Part shown: in pieces, positions 57,514 through 64,000 of the stretch
How positions within the stretch are numbered: position 1 is the stretch's first letter
Layout of the letters: every line of letters starts with the position of its first letter
Source of the DNA: Amycolatopsis tolypomycina
Lineage (GTDB): Bacteria > Actinomycetota > Actinomycetes > Mycobacteriales > Pseudonocardiaceae
Length of the DNA: 64,000 bases
Direction of reading: 5' to 3'
Assembly (NCBI RefSeq): GCF_900105945.1
Contig: NZ_FNSO01000004.1
Span: 2,356,001-2,420,000 of the forward strand
The notes under the pieces: model-generated
Database searches by the model: none
Told to the model about the DNA's origin: nothing
What the model saw: the letters and a program-made list of their open reading frames with translations, nothing else
Translations under genes and position numbers: made by a program

Positions 57514-58808
57514 CCGAGATCGACTACCAGGACCTGGCCGCGCGCTTCGGCACGCCGCTCTACGTCTACGACGGCGACGTCCTGCACGCCACCATCACCG
57601 GCCTGCGGGCGGTGCTGCACCCGGCGATCGAGGTGTTTTACTCCCTCAAGGCGAACCCGAACATCAGCGTCTTCGCCGCCCTGCACCACGGCGGCGCGCG
57701 GGCCGAGGTTTCGTCCATTGTGGAGCTGCAGACGGTGCTCACGGCCGGGGCGCGGCCCGACGACATCATCTTCCTCGGCCCCGGCAAGAGCGAGCAGGAA
57801 CTGCGCGCGTGCCTGGAAACCGGCGTGTACGCGATCGTCTGCGAATCCTTCGACGAGCTGGACGACATCGAACGCCTCGGCGCCGAGCTCGGCAAGGTCC
57901 AGCGGGTGCTGCTGCGGATCAACCCGACCTGCGCGATCAGCGGCTCCCGGCTGACCATGGGCGGCAAGCCCCGCCAGTTCGGCATCGACGAGGCCCAGGT
58001 CCTCGCCGCCGGGCCGCGGCTGGCGGAGTACCGCCACGCCGACGTCGCCGGCATCCAGGTCTACATGGGCACGCGCATCCTCGACGCCGACGTCATCGGC
58101 AAGAACACGCGCTACGCCCTCGACCTGGCCGAGCGGGTGGCCGCGGAGACCGGGATCCGGCTGGAAGCCGTCGACATCGGCGGCGGCCTCGGCGTCGCGT
58201 ACTTCGAGGGCGAGGACGACCTCGACGCCGCCGACGTCGCCGCCGAGATCAACCCGATGCTGGAGGCGTTCCACCGGGCGCACCCGGCGACGCGGCTGAT
58301 CATGGAGTCCGGCCGGTTCCTGGCCGGGCGCGCCGGGGTCTACGTGCTCGGCGTGCGGTACGTCAAGGAGTCGATGGGGGAGCGGTTCGCGATCGCGGAC
58401 GGCGGCACCCACCACCACATGGCGGCCGTCGGCATCGGCTCGTTCGTCAAGCGCAACTTCCCGGCCGTGCTGCTCACCCCGCGCGCGGCGGGCGAGGACA
58501 CCGACGACACCGTCGAGCCGGGGCCGTGGACCGTCACCGGCCCGCTGTGCACGCCCAACGACACCCTGCTCAAGCAGGTGAAGCTGCCCGACCTGCGCGC
58601 CGGCGACCTGGTCGGCGTCCTGAACTCCGGCGCCTACGGGCCGTCGGCCTCGCCCGGGCTGTTCCTCAGCCACGGGTTCCCCGCCGAGGTGCTCGTGCGC
58701 GGGGGTGCGGCCTTCCTGGTCCGCGACCGCGACGAGCCCGAAGACCTGCTGCGCAAGCAGCACCTGCACCAGCCCCTCACCGACAGCAAGGAAAGCGAGC
58801 CGAGATGA
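57510..58808 (+). CDS. PLP-dependent decarboxylase, fold III (BtrK-like role)
   Basis: A 432-residue alanine-racemase-fold decarboxylase. The PLP lysine is K47 in FYSLKANPN. Phosphate- and substrate-binding motifs are VDIGGGLGV, MESGRFLAG and the cross-subunit catalytic Cys in GPLCTPNDTL. It resembles diaminopimelate-decarboxylase relatives that act on carrier-bound amino acids. With the ATP-grasp and ACP genes on either side it is expected to turn an aminoacyl-ACP (glutamyl if BtrK-like) into the amine, giving GABA-ACP. It overlaps both neighbours as ATGA. Confidence 0.87.
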   Translation: MTEIDYQDLAARFGTPLYVYDGDVLHATITGLRAVLHPAIEVFYSLKANPNISVFAALHHGGARAEVSSIVELQTVLTAGARPDDIIFLGPGKSEQELRACLETGVYAIVCESFDELDDIERLGAELGKVQRVLLRINPTCAISGSRLTMGGKPRQFGIDEAQVLAAGPRLAEYRHADVAGIQVYMGTRILDADVIGKNTRYALDLAERVAAETGIRLEAVDIGGGLGVAYFEGEDDLDAADVAAEINPMLEAFHRAHPATRLIMESGRFLAGRAGVYVLGVRYVKESMGERFAIADGGTHHHMAAVGIGSFVKRNFPAVLLTPRAAGEDTDDTVEPGPWTVTGPLCTPNDTLLKQVKLPDLRAGDLVGVLNSGAYGPSASPGLFLSHGFPAEVLVRGGAAFLVRDRDEPEDLLRKQHLHQPLTDSKESEPR

Positions 58809-59071
58809 ACCGCACCGAGATCGTCGCCCACCTGGAGATCGCCCTGTCCGCCGTGCTCAACAAGGAGATCGGCGGCGTCACCCCGGAGCTGCGCCTGTTC
58901 GAGGACCTGGCGCTCGACTCCACCAGCGTCATCGAGCTGCTGATGAGCCTCGAGGACACGATCGGCCTCGAGATCGACCCGGACGAGCTGGGCCCGGAGG
59001 TCTTCCGCACCGTCGGCAGCCTGACCGACTACATCGAGTCGGCCTTCGCCAGGTCCGCCGCGGCGGTCTGA
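58805..59071 (+). CDS. Acyl carrier protein (BtrI-like role)
   Basis: An 88-residue ACP. The phosphopantetheine Ser is S39 in LFEDLALDSTSVIELLMSLED. The helices and the length are standard. It would carry the amino acid made by the two enzymes encoded just upstream and present it to the KASIII-like proteins or to the condensation-type protein. It starts in an ATGA overlap and ends 3 bp before the next start. Confidence 0.93.
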   Translation: MNRTEIVAHLEIALSAVLNKEIGGVTPELRLFEDLALDSTSVIELLMSLEDTIGLEIDPDELGPEVFRTVGSLTDYIESAFARSAAAV

Positions 59072-59074
59072 GCC

Positions 59075-59938
59075 ATGTCCCTGCAGACGCTCGCGCCGCC
59101 GGGCCGGGCCGCGGTACCCCCGCGCCCGGCCGGGGTGCACCTGAGCGGCGTGACGCACCGGGTGTTCACCGAACGGGCCAAGCCGGTGTTCGGGATGCGC
59201 CCGGAGCTCGCGCGGCTCATGGTCGAGACCTTCGGCGCCGCGGCGGACCAGGAGGACTTCCTGGCCCGCACCGGCAACGGGTTCATCGAGATGACCGAGG
59301 CCCTCCTGGCCGACGCGGGCGGCCCGCTGCCGCCGCTGGACGCGGTGGTGCTCGCCTACCACTCGCCCGACCTCTACCACTCGGAAGTCGCCGGCTGCTA
59401 CCTGGCCGGACGCCTGCCGGGCAACCCGGAACCGTGCTCGGTCGCCGGGCCGGGGCCGGGCCCGGCGTTCACCGCGCTGCGCCTGCTGGACGGCATGTGC
59501 CGGCTCGGCGAGGCAACTTCGGCGGCGCTGCTGGTGTACGACCAGAACGCGGTGCTGTGGGACAGCGGCCACCCGGCCACCCACCGCCCGGACGCGGCGG
59601 TGCTGCTGCAGGCCGGCGCGACCGGCGACGTCGCCGTGACGGAGCTGGAGGAGGTGCGGCTCGGCGGGAATGGGCCGCACACGGCGACCCTGGCACTGGC
59701 GGACGTGCTCTACCGGCACCCGGGCGTCCGCGTCCTGGCGGGCGCGGGCCTGGCCAAGCGGCTCGCGGGCACGCCGTATGCCGGACGCGTCGAAGCGGTG
59801 CCGGACCTGTGGTGCACGGGCGTGTGGGCCGGGCTCGCGCGCCTGTGGCCGCTGGCGGAACCGGTGCTGCTGGCCGATTTCGAGCCCGCGGGTGGCACGT
59901 TCTGCAGCTGCCTGCTCGTGCCGGGGAGGGAGCACTGA
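59075..59938 (+). CDS. Thiolase-fold protein without visible active site (KAS partner)
   Basis: A 287-residue protein with KASIII-like layout: VVLAYHSPDLYHSEV, then CSVAGPGPGPAFTALRLLDGMCRLG where KASIII has its nucleophile helix. The Cys is not at the nucleophile elbow (the elbow reads GPGPGP), and neither the HNxN nor the GNTS motif is seen. It may be a structural partner of a KASIII, as chain-length factors are for ketosynthases, or a remodelled transferase. Its last 18 bp are part of a duplication that precedes the next KASIII gene. Confidence 0.65.
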   Translation: MSLQTLAPPGRAAVPPRPAGVHLSGVTHRVFTERAKPVFGMRPELARLMVETFGAAADQEDFLARTGNGFIEMTEALLADAGGPLPPLDAVVLAYHSPDLYHSEVAGCYLAGRLPGNPEPCSVAGPGPGPAFTALRLLDGMCRLGEATSAALLVYDQNAVLWDSGHPATHRPDAAVLLQAGATGDVAVTELEEVRLGGNGPHTATLALADVLYRHPGVRVLAGAGLAKRLAGTPYAGRVEAVPDLWCTGVWAGLARLWPLAEPVLLADFEPAGGTFCSCLLVPGREH

Positions 59939-60036
59939 TGGGCGCCCGTGCGCGAAGGGTCGACACGCGTGATTGGGGAGCCGACACGCGTGATTGGGGA
60001 GCCGACACGGGTGGGCCGGGGAGGGAGCACTGATGG
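59921..60036 (+). repeat. 95-bp insertion bounded by 21-bp direct repeats
   Basis: A 21-bp sequence (starts CCGGGGAGGG, ends CACTGATGG) occurs at 59921-59941 and again at 60016-60036. It contains the ribosome site and start of the next gene. Between the copies are two and a half units of a 21-bp repeat with the core CACGCGTGATTGGGG. This looks like a short insertion with a target duplication or a slippage event, and it keeps the translational coupling. Confidence 0.75.
59938..60033 (+). CDS. 31-residue linker frame created by the duplication
   Basis: The upstream stop overlaps an ATG as TGATG; the frame encodes MGARARRVDTRDWGADTRDWGA and ends GPGREH, again in TGATG at the KASIII start. It has the same ribosome site as the real gene because that site was copied. 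It probably serves only to pass ribosomes on. A functional peptide is unlikely. Confidence 0.4.
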   Translation: MGARARRVDTRDWGADTRDWGADTGGPGREH

Positions 60037-60980
60037 ACACGGGGCTGTCCCGGGTCGCCGTGCGGCTGCCCGGCCGCGTCGAGGCCGTCGACGACGTGCT
60101 CGTGCGGTCGGGCGCCAAACCGCTGGAGCGGCGCATGTTCGGCCGCATCTACGGCCTGCGCGACAGCCCGGTGCTCGCGCCGGGCGAGCGGATGGCGGAC
60201 CACCTGGCCGAGGCCGGGCGGACCGCGCTCGGCGGCGGGCCGGCGAGCCTCGTGCTCTACGGCCACACGCTGCTCATCGCCGAACTCGACCTCTGCGGCA
60301 CCTTCCCGGACCGGCTGCGCGACGCGCTCGGCCTGCCCGGCGTCCCGTTCTTCGGGGTGTCGCACGTCAACTGCACGTCGGTGCTGCGCTCGGTCGAACT
60401 GGCCCGCCGCTACCTGGCCCGCCCCGGCGCGGCCCCGGACGACCGCGTGCTCGTGCTCGGCGGCGACCAGGGCAGCGCGAGCGACCGCGGCCGCTACATC
60501 CCGGGCACGACCGTCGCGGGCGACACCGCGGCGGCGCTCGTGGTGTCGCGCGGCCCGGCGCGCTACCGCTACCTCGGCGGCGCGAGCGCCCGCGACACGC
60601 GGTTCCACCGCAGCCTGCGGATGACCAAGGAGGAGTTCGCGCTCTTCGGCAAGGTCTGCTGCGAGCAGGCCGTGTCGGTCGTCGGTGCCGCGGCCCGGGA
60701 CGCCGGCCTCACCCTGTCCGATGTGGACTGGGTGCTGCCGGACCTGTCCAACCGCATGTTCTGGCGCACCTTCAGCGGGCTGTCCGGCTTCCCCGTCGAC
60801 CGGATCCCCCTGGACCTGGTCGCCGAGCGGGGGCACAACTTCGGGATCGACTCCCTGCTCGCCCTGCAGCACGCCGACGCGGCCGGACGGCTGCGTCCCG
60901 GGCAGCGCTGCGCCCTGGTCTCCGTGGGCCAGGGCGCCTACTTCCAGTCGGTGATCGTCGAGGTCGTGGAGGAGAAGTGA
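60033..60980 (+). CDS. KASIII-like protein, second active copy
   Basis: A 315-residue thiolase-fold enzyme. Cys114 lies in SHVNCTSVL. The position of the catalytic His is Asp237 in LPDLSNRMF, and His268 is in RGHNFGIDS where FabH has Asn. So it has a Cys-Asp-His arrangement, different from both FabH and its relative at 55214. It is coupled to the linker frame upstream and to the next gene by GTGA. It may accept or extend an acyl chain, or transfer it. Confidence 0.82.
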   Translation: MDTGLSRVAVRLPGRVEAVDDVLVRSGAKPLERRMFGRIYGLRDSPVLAPGERMADHLAEAGRTALGGGPASLVLYGHTLLIAELDLCGTFPDRLRDALGLPGVPFFGVSHVNCTSVLRSVELARRYLARPGAAPDDRVLVLGGDQGSASDRGRYIPGTTVAGDTAAALVVSRGPARYRYLGGASARDTRFHRSLRMTKEEFALFGKVCCEQAVSVVGAAARDAGLTLSDVDWVLPDLSNRMFWRTFSGLSGFPVDRIPLDLVAERGHNFGIDSLLALQHADAAGRLRPGQRCALVSVGQGAYFQSVIVEVVEEK

Positions 60981-61585
60981 CCACCAGCCTGCTCGAATGC
61001 GAGCGAACCGCGCGCAGCGACGGCCTCGCCGCCGGTCTCGCGCGGGCCCTGCCCGCCACCCCGGCCGACCGGCTGGCCCCCGGCCGGTACGCGGCCGTGC
61101 CGGCCGCCGCCGTGCCCGAAGGCGCCGAAGTGCGCACGCACAGCCTGGCCGACCGCGAGGACATCGTTTTCCTCGCCACCCCGGGCCGTCCCCGCGAAGA
61201 GCGGGACGCCCTCGAACTGGCCGACCTCGGCCGGCACCTGGCCGCGGTGCGGCTCGGGGTGCTGCGCTCGGTGCTCGACCACGTCGTCGAGCACCTGTCG
61301 AACCGCACCAGCGGCGACGAACCGCTGATCCGCAAGCAGCTGATCGTCGGCGCGCTCGGCGACGTGATGGCCGCGGTGGAACGGCTGCGCGCCCAGGTGC
61401 GCTCGCAGCGGCACCCGGCCGCCGTGGCCGACGTCCACCGCGAGCTGGACGAGCTGGGCTGGCGGGTGGCCCAGCACCTCGGCGCCTCGGGCTTCCTGGC
61501 CACCTCGCCCGCACGGTCGCTCTACGTCTCGGCCCTGGTGGCCGGCACCTGGGTCGACCGGGAACCGGAAGGAGAACCGGCATGA
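60977..61585 (+). CDS. Acyl-CoA-dehydrogenase-like helical protein, short
   Basis: A 202-residue helical protein resembling the C-terminal domain of acyl-CoA dehydrogenases: HLAAVRLGVLRSVLDHVVEHLSNR, EPLIRKQLIVGALGDVMAAVERL and GWRVAQHLGASGF, where GASGF matches the GGxG region before the catalytic segment. The FAD-binding middle domain is missing. It starts with GTG in a GTGA overlap and overlaps the full-length dehydrogenase, so the two may form a heteromeric enzyme with a non-catalytic subunit. Confidence 0.72.
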   Translation: MTTSLLECERTARSDGLAAGLARALPATPADRLAPGRYAAVPAAAVPEGAEVRTHSLADREDIVFLATPGRPREERDALELADLGRHLAAVRLGVLRSVLDHVVEHLSNRTSGDEPLIRKQLIVGALGDVMAAVERLRAQVRSQRHPAAVADVHRELDELGWRVAQHLGASGFLATSPARSLYVSALVAGTWVDREPEGEPA

Positions 61586-62721
61586 TCGAGCTGAGCGACC
61601 GCGTCCGCGCGGTCCGCGACCTGAGCCGCGAGGCGGCCGCCGACCTGCGGACGCGGGCCCTGGCCATCGACGTCGACCCGGACGCGATGGAGGAGCACTA
61701 CGACTCGCCGGTGTTCGAGATGGTGCGGCAGGCCGACACGCCGCCGCAGTACCGCGAGTCGCTGCCGTCGACGCCGTTGCTGCGCGCGATGGAACGCGGC
61801 TCGTGCCTGGAGAACGTGGCCGGGCTGATCGAGCTGGCCCGCGGCGACGTCGGCGCGATCCTGGCCTGCCCGTCACCCGGCCTGGCCGGGGTGTTCGTCG
61901 AGCTGCTCGGCACGCCCGAGCAGCAGGAGTGGTTCTTCACCCGGATGCACGGCGGCCGGCGCTGGTCGTTCTTCGCGATGACCGAAGAGGGCCGCGGCAA
62001 CGACGCGACGGCGATGGAGACCCGCTTCGAGCGCGACGGCGACGGCTGGCGGCTCCACGGCGGCAAGTGCTACGTCGGCAACGCCGCCCGCGGCAGCGTC
62101 GGCGTGGTGTTCGGTCGCACCGGCCGCGGCGCGCTGTCGATCCGCGCGGCACTGGTCGAGGTCCCGGCGCCCGGCTGGCACGGCGAAAAGCTCGACATGA
62201 TCGGCCTGCGCGGCGCCTACATCAGCCGGCTGTCCTTTTCGGACGTGGCCATCCCCGCCGGCCGGATGCTCGGCGACCACCTGCCGGCGACGCGGCGCGG
62301 GATCTTCGCCGCGATCACGACGTTCAACCACATGCGGGTCCGGATCGCCGCGTCCGCCGTGGGCACCGCGCTGGCGATGGTCGAGTACGTGCTGGAGCAC
62401 CGCAAGAACGCCCCCGGCGGCCAGCTAGCCCTGGCTCGCGCCGAAGCGGGCCGCGAGCTGGTGTACGAAGCGGCGGCGCGGATCGACGGCGACCCCGAGC
62501 GCGGCTACCTCTCCAGCGCGGCGAAACTCGGCGCGGTCGGCCTCGCGGTGGGCACGGCGCACTGGGCGTCGGCCGCGCTCGGCCCGGCCGGCCTGATCGA
62601 GCACCCGCTGCTGGAGAAGTGGACGCGGGACGTGCACGCGTTCGAGTTCATGGAGGGCACGAGCAACATCCACCGCCTCCACGTGGCGCGCGGGTACCAG
62701 GCGGGAGACGCCGATGCCTGA
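61582..62721 (+). CDS. Acyl-CoA (acyl-ACP) dehydrogenase
   Basis: A 379-residue acyl-CoA dehydrogenase. The FAD-binding strand is FAMTEEGRGNDATAMETRFERDGDGWRLHGGKCYVGNA, and the catalytic Glu lies in FEFMEGTSNIHRLHVARGYQ. It would introduce an alpha-beta double bond into an acyl thioester; in such a cluster the substrate is often ACP-bound. The start at 61582 overlaps the short partner as ATGA. Confidence 0.9.
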   Translation: MIELSDRVRAVRDLSREAAADLRTRALAIDVDPDAMEEHYDSPVFEMVRQADTPPQYRESLPSTPLLRAMERGSCLENVAGLIELARGDVGAILACPSPGLAGVFVELLGTPEQQEWFFTRMHGGRRWSFFAMTEEGRGNDATAMETRFERDGDGWRLHGGKCYVGNAARGSVGVVFGRTGRGALSIRAALVEVPAPGWHGEKLDMIGLRGAYISRLSFSDVAIPAGRMLGDHLPATRRGIFAAITTFNHMRVRIAASAVGTALAMVEYVLEHRKNAPGGQLALARAEAGRELVYEAAARIDGDPERGYLSSAAKLGAVGLAVGTAHWASAALGPAGLIEHPLLEKWTRDVHAFEFMEGTSNIHRLHVARGYQAGDADA

Positions 62722-63463
62722 CCTGGGGATCGACACGATCGCCTTCGCCGCGGCCCGCCGCGAGGAGTACGTGCCGCTGTCGTCGTTGCCGGGAGCCGCC
62801 GACCTGGTGCCGCCGGAACGGCTGGCCGCCGCCGGGATCCCGTTGTCCCGCTTGATGGTCCGGATCCCGGAGGACGACGACGTCGACGTCACCGCGCAGG
62901 TGCTGGCCGCCCTCGGGCCGCCGGTCGTGCCGCAGCCGCTGTTCTTCGTGCGGTCGGGGCCGCTGCGTGACCCGAACGTGGCCGCGCTGGCCGGGCTGGT
63001 GCACCGCAGCGGCTGGGCGGGCGAGGACGTCGGCCTCTCGCACCTCGACGAGCTCGGCGGCACGGCGGTGTTCGGCCTGCTGGAGTGGGCGGTCGAGAGC
63101 GAGGCGACGGCGGTGATCTGCGACGAGCCGCTGTTCGCCGACGCGGCGGCCGGCCACCCGCGCTTCGCGGCGGTCGGCTTGCGGGTGCGTCGCGGCGCCT
63201 CGGCGTTGACGGTTTCCGGCTGCGGAGAAGGAAAACCCGCGCTGACGGGCGGCCACCGGTTCACCGGCCGCGGCCCGTGCGACGCGTGGCTGGCGTTCTG
63301 CGCGGCACTGGCCGAAGGAGTGGTCGCCGATGGCGACCGGGTGCTGCTGCACACGCGCGGCCCCCTGCGCGAGGGCTGGTTGTCGCTGCGCGCGGTGGAC
63401 GTCACCGCCCTGCGGCTGGTGCCCGCCGCGACGGCGAGTCTGCTCGGGGGGCGGAGTGGATGA
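62714..63463 (+). CDS. KASIII-like half protein without catalytic residues
   Basis: A 249-residue protein whose first half resembles the N-terminal KASIII layout: IDTIAFAAARREEYVPL, then VGLSHLDELGGTAVFGLLEWAVESEATAVICDEPLF, where the nucleophile Cys position is occupied by Gly/Leu. The C-terminal half is short and has no HNxN. It overlaps the dehydrogenase by 8 bp and the AcpS gene by 4 bp. It may be another structural partner. I do not assign a reaction. Confidence 0.6.
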   Translation: MPDLGIDTIAFAAARREEYVPLSSLPGAADLVPPERLAAAGIPLSRLMVRIPEDDDVDVTAQVLAALGPPVVPQPLFFVRSGPLRDPNVAALAGLVHRSGWAGEDVGLSHLDELGGTAVFGLLEWAVESEATAVICDEPLFADAAAGHPRFAAVGLRVRRGASALTVSGCGEGKPALTGGHRFTGRGPCDAWLAFCAALAEGVVADGDRVLLHTRGPLREGWLSLRAVDVTALRLVPAATASLLGGRSG

Positions 63464-64000
63464 GAATCGGCGTGGACCTGATGTCGATCCCGCGGTTCGC
63501 GGAGGTCGCGGCGCACCACCGGTACCGGACGCTGGTCTTCACCCCGGTGGAGCTGGAGCAGGCCGCCCGGATGGGTGCCGAACGGTCGCTGGAACGGCTG
63601 GCCGGGCGGTTTTCCGTCAAGGAGGCCACGTGCAAGATGCTGGGCCGTGGCTTCGGCCAGGGCCTGCGCTGGCGTGACATCGAGGTCACCAACGACGACT
63701 GGGGAGCGCCGTTGGTGACGCTGGGCGGCGGCGCGGCGGAGATCGCGGAGGAAGCGGGCCTGGCGGAGATCGTGGTGACGCTGAGCCACCAGGCCGACCT
63801 CGTGGTCGCGGTCGCGGCGGCCGGCTGTGCCCGCCCCCCGCGCCCGTTCCGCCGCGCGGCGGAGCCGGCGGTGTCCCGTGTCCCGGCCCGGTTCGACGAA
63901 CTGGCGGCACTGGCCGCCGACCTGTTCTCGGTTCCCCCCACCGAGGTGGCCACGGCGACGTCGTTCGCAGGCGATCTGGGGGTCACGTCGGTGGTGGTGA
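63460..64000 (+). CDS. AcpS-type holo-ACP synthase fused to an ACP domain (runs off the window)
   Basis: The visible 180 residues begin with an AcpS domain: GVDLMSIPRF with D6 and RFSVKEATCKMLGRGF with E55, the two metal ligands of the family. From about residue 135 a carrier domain follows (FDELAALAADLFSVPPTEV, then FAGDLGVTSVVV), with the phosphopantetheine Ser in GVTS. The window ends just after it. A transferase fused to its own carrier protein would be self-activating. The rest of the protein, possibly further domains, is outside the window. Confidence 0.85.
   Translation, partial: MRIGVDLMSIPRFAEVAAHHRYRTLVFTPVELEQAARMGAERSLERLAGRFSVKEATCKMLGRGFGQGLRWRDIEVTNDDWGAPLVTLGGGAAEIAEEAGLAEIVVTLSHQADLVVAVAAAGCARPPRPFRRAAEPAVSRVPARFDELAALAADLFSVPPTEVATATSFAGDLGVTSVVV

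Noticed and set aside
59938..60033. The 31-residue frame as a RiPP precursor
   Set aside because: Its content is explained by the duplicated gene end and tandem repeat. It ends with the same residues as the upstream protein and has no core-like region.
1..64000. CRISPR arrays, tRNA/rRNA genes, prophage or transposase genes
   Set aside because: I looked for regularly spaced repeats, cloverleaf-like segments and recombinase motifs and found none.

Overview
The window is chromosomal DNA of a high-GC, filamentous-type actinomycete. The gene content (a cvn-type conservon, a LAL-LuxR regulator, dense assembly-line genes, Tat-exported enzymes, a small laccase) points to an Amycolatopsis/Pseudonocardiales-like genome. 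That assignment is inference from content and base composition. I see no tRNA, rRNA, CRISPR array, phage or insertion-sequence transposase.

Layout. (1) 1-13753, minus strand: a non-ribosomal peptide/polyketide operon. It holds a C-A-PCP-TE NRPS, an A-PCP-C-A-PCP-KS-KR-ACP-TE hybrid without an acyltransferase, a TauD-type dioxygenase and a P450 cut by the window edge. (2) 13881-18732, minus strand: a sulfotransferase, then a complete conservon (sensor-kinase-like, Roadblock, DUF742, GTPase, P450). (3) 19041-20962: a GH43-like enzyme and a bacterial expansin in one operon behind a LacI-type operator. (4) 20964-22728: a MarR repressor divergent from a TetX-like FAD monooxygenase, each with its own copy of one operator. 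(5) 23005-39855: a short secreted protein, two ROK proteins and a long plus-strand sugar operon. The operon encodes a CUT2 importer, a Gfo/Idh/MocA oxidoreductase, two TIM-barrel isomerases, a small laccase, a giant ThuA/sorbosone-dehydrogenase/DUF1080 fusion and a cupredoxin with Ig-like repeats. It looks built for oxidising and cleaving an imported glycoside. (6) 39900-40337: a small secreted protein.

(7) 40750-64000 is the most unusual part and reads as one biosynthetic locus with two divergent arms. The minus arm holds a 37-residue peptide made only of [SA]K[EV]A tetrapeptides, four GNAT-fold proteins, a tricorn-type protease, an Sfp-type phosphopantetheinyl transferase, a class II lanthipeptide synthetase (LanM) with a repeat insertion, a Cys-free 68-residue peptide and a LAL regulator. 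The plus arm holds a free-standing condensation-type protein, two KASIII-like enzymes with altered catalytic residues, two thiolase-fold partners without visible active sites, a cassette resembling BtrJ/BtrK/BtrI of butirosin (ATP-grasp, PLP decarboxylase, ACP), two acyl-CoA-dehydrogenase-like proteins and an AcpS-ACP fusion running off the window.

My working model, which is inference, is that the plus arm builds an aminoacyl (GABA-like) or extended acyl chain on a carrier protein. The GNATs or the condensation-type protein would then transfer it to a ribosomal peptide, possibly the lysine of each tetrapeptide, and the protease would release product. A palindromic repeat family (GGCACTTTCAC and its complement) clusters in this locus and also occurs inside the hybrid NRPS-PKS gene.
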